Of a stretch of 64,000 bases of DNA, positions 46,271 to 59,626 are shown piece after piece. Below the pieces are notes generated by a model, which did no database searches, was not told the DNA's origin, and worked only from the letters and a program-made list of their open reading frames with translations. Position 1 is the first letter of the stretch. Every line of letters begins with the position of its first letter. Source of the DNA: Plotosus lineatus (Eukaryota > Chordata > Actinopteri > Siluriformes > Plotosidae). The stretch spans positions 14,859,419-14,923,418 of the forward strand of contig CM045750.1 in NCBI GenBank assembly GCA_024760905.1, read 5' to 3'. Position numbers and translations under genes: made by a program.

Positions 46271-47165
46271 TGTATTATTTCATGTCCGTGTATTATTAAT
46301 TACACTCATATTAAAAAGTCAATGCAGTACTGTAGTAACTTCCTGACTCAGAACGAACTCAATGAGGAATGAACTGGAACAACCACTGGACCCACCTTTT
46401 TCCAAAGTATTGTTGGTGATTTCCGAAGTATTGATTTTGGTGGACTGCAATCCTCAAGTCATTCTACAGATGTTCTACATGCAACAGATGTGTGTTTTGG
46501 GTCAACTCTCATGTAGACGAACATTTTCCCCAGTGATAACTTTCCGCCAGAGAGCATCAGTTGTTCCCCAATAATTTGACAGTACTTTTGCTCCCACAAG
46601 AATCCTCGACCACGCCCAATGCTCAACTGTAGATACAGTGTTCTTCAGATGGTAAGCTGTGTTGGCTTTCCACATTTATGGAGTATTTGTGAGAGTGCTG
46701 TCACATGCACACAGTGACCACTTTTTAATCACAAAATTGCTATAACTACTTTAAAGTTGCCAGAGCCCTCGTGATAGTCACTCTGTGGCCAGTTTCCTTC
46801 TCGAACTTCCTTCAATTTTGGAGCTACAGCCTGATCCAAGAAGGTTCCTAGTGGTACCATTTCCTGATTATGGACCATTCTGTGCACCTATGGACTGATA
46901 TACCCATTGAACATTAATATCTATGTCCTGATTGTGTCTGTCCACAGCGATATCCCTGTAATCCTTTGACAGTGCCTTGCTTTCAGGTATGCTTTCAGTA
47001 ATCAGAACGATTACAATTGATCTCAGGTTGATATCAGACAACAGTCTGGTGTGTAAATGAGTGTGATTAGTTGGAATTTATTGAGTGCAAGTATTTTTAC
47101 GAGGGGTGATCTTTTAGCCATGTCACTGATTCAAATTTTATTTTCTGAATGATTGCTGTTGTATC
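46271..47165. other. unclassified, probably transposon-derived
   Basis: Interrupted frames. On the minus strand, pieces such as LSNNWGTTDALWRKVITGE-like text near 46545-46580 suggest an eroded coding element, but I cannot assign a family. Confidence 0.25.
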
Positions 47166-47167
47166 TT

Positions 47168-47400
47168 ACAACTACAAATCAGAAAAAATTGGGATAGTGT
47201 GGGAAAACACAAATAAAAAAAGATGGGTGCTTATTTACAAGTCAAATGATGTTGACCAGACAAAACTTGAATTATCTTGTGTGCATACTGTTTGCAATAA
47301 GGGACATTTATAAATTATTGCTTTATTATGTTTGTTTTTTTGCTTTTTCCACACTGTCCCAAATTTTTCTGAATTGGAGCTGTATGTGTTGTAAGTTAAA
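47168..47400. mobile_element. short MITE with roughly 35-bp inverted ends
   Basis: CAACTACAAATCAGAAAAAA at about 47170 is the imperfect inverse of the right end that finishes TTTCTGAATTGGAGCTG near 47385. Both carry TGGGA(T/C)AGTGTGG. It resembles a family common in fish (possibly Kolobok). No coding capacity. Confidence 0.65.
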
Positions 47401-47486
47401 TTGAATGAATAAAGCTGAAACAATATTTTTATGTGTTGCATTTTCTATACCCAGTGTCCAAAAGGTAAACTCTTAGAGAACTCATG

Positions 47487-47826
47487 TTCAGTTCATTTTC
47501 TGTAAACGCTTAATCCTAATTAGGGTCGCGAGGAGGCTGGCGCTCAGCCTAGCTGATTCCGGGCGAGAGCACACCCTGGACAGCTCGCCAGGCCATCAAT
47601 GGACGGAAACAAGCTGACGGCTATGCAGTTACTCTTGTCGAAAGTCAGCAATGTTTTTTTTTTACATAAACCTCACACCATAGACAGTGAGAGACATGGC
47701 CGGCCTTTGATAACCCAATTAGCTGCACTGGAGGGGACAGTGACAACCTTGTGGAGAGTGGGACTCGAACCCCCAACCTGAGGATCAGCAATCCAGCACC
47801 TTTTACCACTAGGCCACCACTGCCCC
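47487..47826 (-). mobile_element. SINE A with B-type tail
   Basis: Minus full-length copy: GCTTAATCCTAATTAGGGTCG tail, A body, head ending AGGCCACCACTGCCCC. Confidence 0.85.
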
Positions 47827-48281
47827 TTAGAGATAATACATATTCCAAAACAGTAATCCAGTTGATTTCATACAGCTGGACAATAAAAAAACAAGTCTCA
47901 ACCAGTTATGCCTTGTACACCATGGGATAGAAAGCCCACCTGTACTCTTGCTGTGAGTGTTGTCACAGAGCCACTGAATGCTGGGCAATTATCCTGGAAC
48001 TTTTATTTAGGCTGCATTCAGCTCTGCTTATGCTCATAGCTATCAAGTGAAGACAGAAGAAATTGGTTAGGTTCCTAATGTTTTCTTCTTTTAATCAACC
48101 ATATGTTTATTTGTTTGTTTGTGTGTGTTTACTTATTCTTTCACTTGAGGTGCGGTAGAGGGCATGTTGGCATAGGGTTCAAATTTTGATCTGGTGCTTG
48201 GATTACCGTCTACTTGGGACATACAATATTATTCCTGTTTGTGTGTAAACCCCCAAAGAGATTATTATTATTAATATTATT

Positions 48282-48577
48282 CCTTCATTCAATTTCTGAT
48301 TCGCTTAGTCCTAATTCTGATTCCGATTCTGGGCGAGAGTAGAGTACACTCTGTACAGCTCGCCAAGCCCTCGTAGGGCAAAAACATGCTGACGGCTATG
48401 CAGATGAAAGTCACCAATGGTTCTTTTACATGAATCTCACACCACGGACAGTGAGAGACATGGCCGGCCTTTAATAAGCCAGTTAGCTGCACTGGGTGGG
48501 GGACGGGGACGAGTGGGGCTTGAACCCCCAACCTTAGAATCAGTGATCCGCCACCTTACCATCAGTTCACCACTGCG
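48282..48577 (-). mobile_element. SINE A with B-type tail
   Basis: Minus copy with a shortened head; GACAGTGAGAGACATGGCC body and CCAACCTTAGAATCAGTGAT head. Confidence 0.8.
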
Positions 48578-48626
48578 CGTATATCTTATTGTACTGTACG
48601 TATATGTACTGTGTATTATATATTGT

Positions 48627-48782
48627 ATAATGATTTCAGTGTAGCATCCTGATTGATTTTTTTATTTACTTATTTATTTTACAAATAATCAGCTGTTACG
48701 CTTATGTTTTTCAGCTGATTACTGTCGACCACCATTTGGAAGGATGTGTTGTTTAATCTGGCAGAATATATAATGAACATAA

Positions 48783-48827
<45 letters not shown>

Positions 48828-49516
48828 CCTTCCTCTCACTTTAAAAAACACATACAGGGAAGTGGATTTGTTTTTCTATATTTGAATTAGCATGTGAATG
48901 TACTGTAAATGTGCATGGTACTTATGTACTACTGATACCAACCATTGCCAAGGATTGGTTCTGGATCCATTATGATTCTGGTCAGAAAGAGGCCACTAAA
49001 GATGAATAAATTTATTTGTTTTTTTGTTAAAATTAGGAAAGTTATTATTTAAATTAACAATAACAAATTAGCTTAAATCTTTTTGGTAAAGATTTTTTTA
49101 TTCTTTTCATCGACTGCTGTAGAATTTAAACAGCTGAAATGTACTTCAGAAGAGCAGTTCTGTTGCTCATCATTAACACTTGAGTTCCTCTCTGCTTGCC
49201 GTACAACCAATACATATACAGGAACCATGTCCTAGTTTTAAAAATATCTCTGTAGCATTCAGAAATCAATTAGTTTCAGAGAACATCCAGCAGCACACTG
49301 TTTGGCATTATAATTGAAGCTGTGAGCCTTTAATGGAATAATTCAAGCCTTCTGCAGCAAACAGTTCATTCTGTTCATTATATATTCTGCCAGATTAAAC
49401 AGAACATTTCCTTCCAAATTGTGGTTGACAGTAATCAGCTGAAAAACATACGTGTAACAGCTGATTATTTGTAAAAATAAATAAATAAAATAAAAAATGC
49501 TACACTGAAACATTAT
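48627..49516. repeat. large inverted repeat, 150-bp arms
   Basis: The left arm (48627-48780) and right arm (49372-49516) are imperfect inverted copies: TTTCAGTGTAGCAT, AATAATCAGCTGTTACGC, TTTTTCAGCTGATTACTGTC, TTTAATCTGGCAGAATATAT are shared in reverse. The spacer (about 590 bp) holds (TTA)n at 48782-48828 and unassigned sequence. May be a fold-back transposon or an inverted duplication. Confidence 0.75.
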
Positions 49517-49799
49517 GAATATGCTTATGGTTTTCAAAGTGATAAGCAAACAGGGTGCTTAAAAAAATTGTAGTGTGTGTGTGTATGGGGGGGGGGTTAT
49601 TAAAATGGTTACCAGCGGAGTGGAATGATAAGTACTTATTACCATGGAGGTGGAAAACATGAATAATAACAGAACAATAAAAGAGTTTTACTGGTATTTA
49701 CGTTATTCATTTTGTATTATCAACCAAAATACTTATATGAAAGCTGAAAATAAACAGAAAACAGCATAATTAAAAAAAAGACCCCTTAATTTCCCCTCC

Positions 49800-50275
49800 C
49801 TTTAAACATTTTCTTTAAACATTTTCCCAGAAGTAAAATGGAGCCAATCAACACTATCAACTTTAGCACATGGCACATTGAACCAATCAGCACCAACATA
49901 AACAAAAGCACATGGTTTTGGAACATCTTTTAAATTTATGAAGTTAGTGAGCCGGAGAATCTGGTGAAAAATACTCGTCTTCACCTTCTGATTGGTCCAT
50001 ATCTGGCTCATCGCTCCATTCATTCAGAGCATCCCATAGTTTAGCTGTAGCAGTTTCTAATGGTTCATCGGTTCTTGGACATTTACCAAGAGAACACAGC
50101 AAAATCTTTTCCTGTTTTTTTAAAGCAAGGCGGAACAATCAAACGTGTTGTTCCTGATGAACATTATAGACATTCCCCAGTGGCAATGGGTCTTGAAATA
50201 CCATGTAAACTCACTTTTACAGGCAGTGAAGGCCTCATTTTAATGTTACAGAGACTGATTGAATAAAATTGATAA
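49800..50275 (-). CDS. possible coding exon, protein not recognised
   Basis: A minus frame (about 50113-49944) begins after a possible acceptor (AAAAAAACAG, no clear polypyrimidine tract). It reads KILLCSLGKCPRTDEPLETA, then KLWDALNEWSDEPDMDQSEG and EDEYFSPDSPAH before a stop. It is acidic and protein-like, and not obviously repeat-derived. A second minus frame nearby (49802-50023) runs through the same interval. Could be a terminal exon, an eroded gene, or chance. Confidence 0.25.
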
Positions 50276-50338
50276 GTTTGATCTACCATTTTGCTCCCAG
50301 TACACATGGGCAGTTATTATACCTAAGATAAAAAACAC

Positions 50339-50358
50339 TGGGGGGGGGGGGGGGGTGC
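50339..50358. repeat. (G)n run
   Basis: Poly-G tract within AT-rich sequence. Confidence 0.9.
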
Positions 50359-50425
50359 TTATTGGAGCAGGGCGCTTCTTATCTCAAATACAGTGTATAT
50401 ATAATACACAGTACAAATATGTACA

Positions 50426-50808
50426 GATGTACAGTACAATAGGGTAGTGGTGGCCTGGTGGTAAAAGGTGCTGGATCATTGATCCTAAGGTTGGGGGTTT
50501 GAGTCCCACTTTCAACAAAGTTATCACTGTCCCCCCCCCAGTGCAGCTAACTGGGTTATCAAAGGCAGGCCATGTCTCTCACTGTATATGGTGTGAGGCT
50601 GTAAAATAACTATTGCTGACTTTCGACAAGAGTAGCTGCAAAGCCATCAGCGTGTTTCTGTCCCTTGCTAAAGGGTTGTGTCAGGAAGGGCATCCAACGT
50701 AAAAACCCATGTCAAATCAAACATGCGAATCATAGATTTGCTGTGACGACCCCTGAGAAAAAAAGGGAACAACCAAAAGGAAAAGAAGATATATGTACAG
50801 TACAATAA
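50426..50808 (+). mobile_element. SINE A with RTE-type 3' end and duplication
   Basis: 50442-50790: head GTAGTGGTGGCCTGGTGGTA, GGGGGTTTGAGTCCC, A body, RTE 5'UTR module AGGAAGGGCATCCAACG, RTE 3' end, tail. Flanked by TGTACAGTACAATA on both sides. Confidence 0.9.
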
Positions 50809-51219
50809 GATATAGGGCAGTGGTAGACTGGTGGTAAGGTGCTGGAACACTGATCCCGAGGTTGGAGGTTCAAGCCCCACTCTCAACATGTTGTCACTGT
50901 GTCCCACCCCCCACCCAGTGCAGCTAGCTATCTGGGTCATCAAAAGCCAGCCACGTCTCTCAGTGTCTATGTTGAGAGGCATGTAAAGGAACCATTGCTG
51001 ACTTTCGTCAAGTGTAGGCTGCAATGCTGTCAGCGTGTTTCTTCCCTACACAATCAGAGCTGGCGTTCAACAATTTTTTACCTTCTATGGGCCAGTGGCC
51101 TGGCGAGTTGTCCAGGGTGTACTCTGCCATCACCCAGAATCGGCTGCGATGGGTGCCAGCCTTCACGCAACCCTAATTAGGATTAAGCGGTTCAGAAAAT
51201 GAATGAACAATACGATATA
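50801..51219 (+). mobile_element. SINE A with B-type tail, back-to-back insertion
   Basis: 50814-51206: head GGGCAGTGGTAGACTGGTGG, A body, roughly 50 bp of unrelated sequence at 51048-51095, then a B tail to AGAAAATGAATG. Flanked by ACAATAAGATATA and ACAATACGATATA. It inserted beside the right duplication of the previous SINE. Confidence 0.85.
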
Positions 51220-51457
51220 TTTTTACACTGGAGTTTAAGCTATTGGTTTAAATTGATTGTGGTTGTTACGGCATCAAGTCAGGAACATCGAAGACCTGAA
51301 TTTCCACATGTGCTTTCAAGCCAAAACTCAGACCCAACGATGCTTTGAATTCCTCCTTTTTTCTGACTCAGAGCTCATAATTCATGAATTTATAATATGT
51401 GATGAATATTCAGGAACACATAGTTTAATTAGCCTCACAGTTGGCACAATTAGGTTT

Positions 51458-51600
51458 AAGTTGTTTCTGCGTGGAGTTTGTAAGTTCACATCAAGCAGAT
51501 ATGGATTTCCTCTGGGTACTATGGTTTCCTCCCACAGTTCAAGACATACACACATTAGTCCAATAGGATTAAGCGGCTCCACAAATGAATGAGTGAGTGT
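51458..51600 (+). mobile_element. internally deleted SINE B
   Basis: TGTTTCTGCGTGGAGTTTG and GTTTCCTCCCACAGTTC joined to AATAGGATTAAGCGG. Confidence 0.65.
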
Positions 51601-51664
51601 TTCCATTCCTCAATTCACATGAAACAATGGTTATTCTTTATGTACTGAAGAGAAGCTCGGTGAG

Positions 51665-51985
51665 TATGGCACAGTGGCATAATGATCAGCATGTCCGCAT
51701 CACAGCAAGAAGGTTCTGGAAGTGCCGGACTTGGTGTTTGCATGTTCTCCCCATTGCTTGGGTTTCTGCTGGTTTCTGCAGTTTTCTCCTTCAGTCCAAA
51801 GAGATGCACATGTGAACAACTCGCTGTTTAAGATTAACCCTTGGTGTGAATGTTAGTGGTTCTGTGTTCCCTGCAGTGGTCTGGTGAAGTGTTTAGGGTG
51901 TACACCGCCTTAACCCAGTGTTGGGTGAGATATGCACCAACCTTCCTGTGACTGGTGCGAATTAGGCAGTTTGAGTGAGTTTATT
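51665..51985 (+). mobile_element. SINE B copy
   Basis: ATGGCACAGTGGCATAATG head, diverged middle, tail ending TTAGGCAGTTTGAGTGAG. Confidence 0.7.
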
Positions 51986-52486
51986 ATTTTTCTTGTTGGT
52001 TTATGACAAAAAAAACAAACAAAAAAAAACAGCTGGGTAACCTGCTTTCTATTTATCCTCATTTCTATTCCGGCCTTTCAATCATCCTTCTTTTAAATAT
52101 ATAGATAAAGAAGAAGCACGTTTGAGAAGCGCTGATTACATAGCAAAGAGAAGACATGTTCAAGAATGATGTGCAGGATAATAGACTCCACTATTAACTA
52201 CATACACAGCAACATCAACAACAAGGTCGGTTCACCGAGCCAACCGAAAGGCTTTTTTTCGAGTGTGGCCAGAATGCACAATGCTCAAATTCTTCAGATA
52301 TTAAACAAAATGCATTTTTTACAAATGCATGTACTGGCAAAAATTATCCAATCAAGTCTTTCATTAATTATAACTGTACCCATGTTGACGATATGCTTCG
52401 GTGTCCTTGTGGTCTGGTTTATATTGATCGAACCAAAAGAGCACTAACAACACATATTTCAGAGCATGAGACTGCAATACAGGGTA

Positions 52487-52979
52487 CAGGGATCTCTCAC
52501 TTTCCGTGGTTAATTGGGACCGAGACCCCTCCGCGACCGCCGATTTCCACGAAATAGGATCAACCCCCCCGACTGACGTATATGTACATGTATATGTGTA
52601 TATAATATCAATAAATACATATTCAACGCTATAAATGCTTATAATCACAATTAAACATTTAAAAATAATGCATAAGCTGTAAATAAAATATAAATACACA
52701 CACATACATTTATATGTGAGGTGCACACATGCAGATGCACACCTCATATAAAAATGTAAGTTGTTTTGATGGGGGGGTTTTGGGTTGTTTTTTGTTTTGT
52801 GTTTGTTTGGGGTATTTTTTTGTTGTTCCATAATTGGCCTTGTTTTTGCTGCATTTTCCTTAACTTTTCACCCTATTCTTCCTTAATTTCCTTATTTTTT
52901 AATTCGATAAATATAAAAAAAAAAAACGCGATGCACTGAAGACGCATGAATTGAAGCGCGAGGTAGCGAGGAATCCTCG
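52487..52979 (+). mobile_element. Tigger-type MITE, complete, TA-flanked
   Basis: Left CAGGGATCTCTCACTTTCC; right AGGTAGCGAGGAATCC; TA on both sides (52485-52486, 52980-52981). Reference copy for those at 11262, 28498 and 44770. Confidence 0.85.
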
Positions 52980-53289
52980 TACCTACACATAACATGGATA
53001 ATGCAATAGCCTGCTACCACTGTACTGTACATGCATTATGCACATGGCTCAGTAGCCTCATTGAGGTTCTGGTGTATAGAGGTTTTTTTTCTCCCGCAAG
53101 AGGTGTAAATTAACTGGTTGCTTAGAAGAGAGGCTTTTTGGATACATACTCTAAATACTGTGGAACTTCAGGGTATAAATGAAAAATTATATGTCTTGTT
53201 TTTTATGAATGTTTGCTCCTGCAGTGTTGTCTGTTCGACCTGCAGTGCGACTTGTGCTACATCATGGATCGTGTTTTTTAAGAATTGAC

Positions 53290-53636
53290 CTGCTCAGTTC
53301 ATTTTCTGTAACTGCTTAATGCTAATTAGGGTCGCGGGGAGGCTGGCGCCCATCCCAGCCAACTCTGGGCGAGGGCAGAGTACACCCTGGACAGCTTGCC
53401 AGGCCATCGCAGGGCGGAAACACGCCGACGGCTTTACAGCCTACTCTTGTCGAAAGTCAGCAATGGTTCTTTTACATGCCTCACACCAGAGACAGCGAGA
53501 GACATTGATAACCCAGTTAGCTGCACTGGGGGGACAGTGACAACCTTGTGGAGAGTGGGACTCGAACCCCCAACCTTTGAATCAGTGATCCAGCGCCCTA
53601 TATCACCACTGCCCCTGATTTGACCTGCTGTCTCTC
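53290..53636 (-). mobile_element. SINE A with B-type tail, inside Penelope 3'UTR
   Basis: Minus full-length copy (53298-53617), flanked by TTGACCTGCT on both sides. Confidence 0.85.
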
Positions 53637-54035
53637 TAAATGCGGAAAAGTGTTGTCCACCCCGATCTTGCCTTGTTGCCTGGGGTGTGACTTATTAACA
53701 GTGATGGGGACAATTACATGCTTGGACTCTAGATTATTAAATTAAACTTTGAAATGGTTCCAATTATTCAATGATGTTATATTTAAAATGTTCCACAATT
53801 CTGTTAATTATGACTCTGACAAAGACCCAGTGTGTTGAAATGGTAATCTGTTTGCACAGATTAAAAGGACTGGAAGATCGATCCGTGTGCTCAAGACGTT
53901 CTTATGTTTTGTCCTTCGTCCTTCTGAGAAGCACCTGATACTGCACACCTTAAGGATTGATGTGTGATGTGGTTTATTTTGATGAGATTGTACTTCACCC
54001 GCTGGTCTGATTTTCGTATCTTGTTTGTGAGGTTA

Positions 54036-54614
54036 TGAATGAAATTCTTTATTTTAATTTTACAATTTCACAGCAATTAGAAACTCGGGAATGTAAAGAA
54101 TAATATACACAACAACATTTTTTTTGTAATTTAGTTCAGCAACCATTACAGAATGACTGATTTATTCATGCTTCCTTTTAGCACTGGTTTGCTAACCTGG
54201 TGCTAGCAATATGCAATGTCTTCAAGAGAAAAATTAATTGATGGTTTCATTAGATATCTTGGTCAGGTTTAAGTAACTCAATGTAATATTCTTTTTTTTT
54301 TTTCAAATGAGAAATTGCACACATGAGGTAAAGTTTCTGCAAAAAAAAACATTTTGTGAAAGTATTTCACTCAAATCTCTGTATCATTGTGTTAAGTTTT
54401 TTTTTAGATCTCTGAGGTAATGGCTGTGCAAATCCATGATTATCCTGAGGATGGACCTGAAAATGTACAGTATTTTCAATCAGTTTAATTGTTCCCCCTC
54501 CTACATCCTTCTATACTACAATTTGCTAACCTGTACAGTGTGGTAGTCTGCTCAGTGAGGGTGTTTCTGACAGCAGTACAGTGCGATATGAGGTATGCTT
54601 CAGGGATCACCCTT
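54036..54614. other. unassigned AT-rich sequence
   Basis: T- and A-runs; no gene or repeat recognised. Confidence 0.35.
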
Positions 54615-54930
54615 GGCCACTCACTCATTTGCCAAAATGCTTAATCCCATTAGGGTATCAGGGAGGCTGGTGGGTATCTCAGCTGACACTGGGTGAAATT
54701 GGGGTACACCCTGAATAGCTTGACAGACCATGTCAGGTCAACACATACAATTCACGTGCACACCTGAAACAGCCAGTAATCCTAATCTGTACATCTTTTT
54801 TACTGTGTGAAGAAACCAGAGGATCTGGAGGAAATCCATGCAAGCACAAGGAAAACATGCAGCCTCCACACAGACACGCCCTTAACGAACCTAGGACTTG
54901 AAACCTGGACCTTCTTGCTGTCTTCTCACA
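54615..54930 (-). mobile_element. SINE B copy
   Basis: Minus copy: TTTGCCAAAATGCTTAATCC, CTGGTGGGTATCTCAGCTG, inverted head partly lost near CTAGGACTTGAAACC. Confidence 0.7.
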
Positions 54931-55245
54931 CTTTCATATTGTCATGTTATTGCTATAAACTGACACAGAAGCTAAACACAATAGAAGACAGGTGATTAAA
55001 GACACTTATCAGTGAGGGCATAGTCGTTACGGTGACGGGTTACTGCTCTGAAGGTCAGCGTTGAATCCCCACTGTCACTACTGTTGGGTCCTTGAGCAGT
55101 GCTCTGAACGCCCAATTCCTCAGTTGTCTAAAAAAATGATAACGAAGTTGCTCTGGATAAGAGCATCTGCCATATGCTGTAAATGTAAGATTAAACCCAT
55201 AATCTGGGATTTTTCATCAGGAAAACCTCTATATTCATCCTAAAT
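54931..55245 (+). mobile_element. V-SINE inserted in repeat D
   Basis: Repeat D lies at 54931-55010 and 55190-55245. Between them a V-SINE (55012-55188) has a tRNA-like head with B-box-like GTTGAATCCCC, and the conserved tail GATAAGAGCATCTGCCATATG ending in GTAAATGTAAG. The family is known from cyprinid, catfish and other fish genomes. Confidence 0.75.
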
Positions 55246-56349
55246 GAACAGAAAATGGAAAATAAAACACATCGGCTATGCGTGAGTGGGCGCCTTTAAA
55301 TACATGATGTACTGTACACATCCAAGTGCAGTAGCTGTTACTTTTTAAGATAAATGTTGAATTGGTGGAAAGTTACATAGAACATGGCAGAGAACTAAAA
55401 GCATAATAAACAGTGTGGACGGAAACTGTACAGAGATTAAAAAAAAAAAAAAAAAAAAAGGCTTTGATTAACATTTCTCTGAAACGGATGAACAGAACAC
55501 AAAATGCTTCACGTTTCTATCAATACAGGCTTTACTGAGCACGTCTTAGGCAACAATTTAATCATTTCTGTCCTGATCAGAGTTCAGCCCTTCATGTGCT
55601 TTGGCAAGTACTGTAGGTAAATCCCCCCCCCCAACACCATGGTGTATGACTTTGCCAGGTTGCATGGAGGCTAGCGCCTATCTCAGCCAACTCTGGTCTG
55701 AAGGTGGTGTATAGCCCAGACAGCTTGACAGTCCATCACAGACTTTGTGCGGACTTTCTTTTCTTATGAACGCACTTCATGATGTACAAAAACAAAGCCT
55801 GCCAGATGTTTTGATCTTCCTCACCGTCGCTTATTTACATGCAGTCCAGTTGTAGATTCAGAATGATGTGCATGTCTCACAGTCAAAGACGTAAGCTTTA
55901 TGATTCGTACATCTATCCTGCCTACTGCTTGGTCCCAAAATATTTATCTTGATGTTAGACTGACTGAACCAATGATCATTTTCAGATAACCAACACTGAA
56001 GAAAACTGATGAGAAGAATAATGTTATAAGTACTGTACCGGTATTATTATTTTTGGTTCCAAAGCTATGTGGCTTTTTTATGACTTTTGGAAGAACAGGC
56101 AGCAAACATTGAAGCCCAACAGGATTACACAGCACATCACAAAGACCCGAAATGGGTACCCAGGTATCAGGTGTCTCTAGCTGCAAGGACAGGGCTGGTT
56201 GATGAGATGGTAAGTGGTCAAGAGGCATCAAGGATCAGGGGTAAGTCTGGTTGGAGGAATAGGGTGGTGATCTAGAAGCGTCCGCATCTAAGGGAGCAAG
56301 TAGAGGCTAATAGGATTAGGATGAGAAGGGTCAGGAAAATGGGTCTGTC
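55246..56349 (-). other. kctd12 3' flank / possible 3'UTR
   Basis: An A-run at 55440-55459 and a minus SINE B tail at about 55655-55745 are the only repeats noted. KCTD12 genes usually have long 3'UTRs, so part of this is probably untranslated. A variant polyadenylation signal (ATTAAA, minus) lies near 55556-55561; no canonical AATAAA on the minus strand was found closer. Confidence 0.35.
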
Positions 56350-57790
<1,441 letters not shown>

Positions 57791-57928
57791 TAAATAAATG
57801 TGAATAATGTCAGTTTTTCTTTATTGGATATGGATTATTATTTATTGGACGTTTATAAACTTATAAAACCTTATTCATCAGCATACAGGCAAATTCTACA
57901 GAATAAAAGCAAATGTACTCTCATTAAT

Positions 57929-57929
<1 letters not shown>

Positions 57930-58012
<83 letters not shown>
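57930..58012. repeat. (TA)n-(TG)n microsatellite
   Basis: Compound simple repeat in the kctd12 5' flank. Confidence 0.95.
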
Positions 58013-58014
<2 letters not shown>

Positions 58015-58159
58015 CCATTAGTGTTTGTTTATAATTCTTACAGCAGTAATAACGAGCGAAAACACTTTCCATTTGAAATACTGCCATCTAGTGGCCATAT
58101 GTGAGTTATAAAAGGAGGTTAAAAATATGTGTCTTGAAAACAATTAAGAATAATAGAGT

Positions 58160-58543
58160 ATAATCATTGGCGCGGGAAGTGGTAGTGGGCTAGTTGTATA
58201 GGTACTGGTTCACTGATCCTAAGATTGGGGGTTCGAGTCCCACTCTCCACAAGGTTGTCACTGCCCCCCCCTTCCCCCCAGTATGCAGCTAACTGGGTTA
58301 TCAAAGGCCTGCCATGTCTCTCACTGTCTATGGTGTGAGGTTCATGTAAAAGAAACATTGCTGACTTTTGTCACGAGTAGCTGCAAAGCCATCAGCATGT
58401 TTCTGCCCTGTGATGGCCTGGCGAGCTGTCCAGGGTATACTCTGCCCTGGCCCAGAGTCAGCTGGGATGGGCATCAGCCTCCCCATGACCCTAATTAGGA
58501 TTAAGCGGTTACAGAAGATGAACTGAACATAAATAATCATTGG
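58160..58543 (+). mobile_element. SINE A with B-type tail and target duplication
   Basis: 58175-58528: head GGGAAGTGGTAGTGGGCTAG, GGGGGTTCGAGTCCC, A body, B tail to AGAAGATGAACTG. Flanked by TAATCATTGG on both sides. This is the nearest SINE upstream of kctd12. Confidence 0.85.
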
Positions 58544-58711
58544 TGAATTGCTGTGGTGTAAGAGAATAAATATAGAATGTGCTGTATTTCAATTGAATTG
58601 AAGTGGAATTACAGTATTCCTACTTAACCACTGCACACTACATCATCAAGACTATTCCCCCTGAACAGCACAAACTTTTATTTTATTATTCCATGCATGT
58701 CATATTTATGG

Positions 58712-58997
58712 TGTCGTGGAGGCGTAGTGGTTAGCACACCCATCTCTTCGATTTCCAGGTTCGAGGAGTTTCTGTGTGGAGTTTGCATATTCTCCTCATG
58801 CTTGTTTTGGTTTATTTCCAGGTACAGTACTCCAGTTTGCTTCCACAATCCACAGTCAAAAACATACAAATATGTTAACTGGCTGTCTCAAAATCACCTC
58901 TAGGTGTGAGTGTGAATGCTTGTGTGTGCTGGTCCTGTGCTGGCCCATTGGCTGTTCAGGGTGTAACCCGCCCTCGCCCATTGTTGGCTGAGATGGA
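58712..58997 (+). mobile_element. SINE B copy
   Basis: GTGTCGTGGAGGCGTAGTGG head with a degraded B-box, tail CCCATTGTTGGCTGAGATGG running into a minisatellite. Confidence 0.75.
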
Positions 58998-58999
58998 CA

Positions 59000-59091
59000 C
59001 TGCAAGAGAAAATAGAGACTCATACACAGGGATAGAGAACACACACATAAACAATGGCATAAATAACACACCCACATATATGCACAGACAT

Positions 59092-59131
<40 letters not shown>

Positions 59132-59218
59132 GATAAAAACAAATACAGGGATAAAAACCCATAGATGGATAGAAAACACACATGCATATGCACACACACA
59201 AACACACACTCACACAAT

Positions 59219-59251
<33 letters not shown>

Positions 59252-59256
59252 GCAAT

Positions 59257-59287
<31 letters not shown>

Positions 59288-59459
59288 GGATAGAGAACAA
59301 ACACACAGGAATAGCAAACACTCATGCATATGTGCATGAGCACACACACACACAATCACACACACACACACACACACACACACATGCACACACAGGGATA
59401 GAGAACATACACACACATAGGGATAGAGGAAACACACACAAACACACTGATGGAGAACA

Positions 59460-59556
<97 letters not shown>

Positions 59557-59589
59557 AGGGTAAAGAAGATGTACACACAGGAACATAGA

Positions 59590-59626
<37 letters not shown>

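Larger units (their letters stand above)
52195..54035 (+). mobile_element. Penelope-like retroelement 3' part
   Basis: The frame just before 52486 reads NYNCTHVDDMLRCPCGLVYI then RTKRALTTHISEHETAI, a GIY-YIG endonuclease of Penelope-like elements (CPCG then YIG-type motif, here YID). After a MITE (52487-52979), the sequence resumes at about 53060 with pieces resembling the C-terminal REEAFWIHTLNTVELQGINE block. A SINE (53298-53617) interrupts the 3'UTR. The tail at 53816-53840 shows a decayed hammerhead-like core. The reverse-transcriptase domain is absent from the part I can read. Confidence 0.7.
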
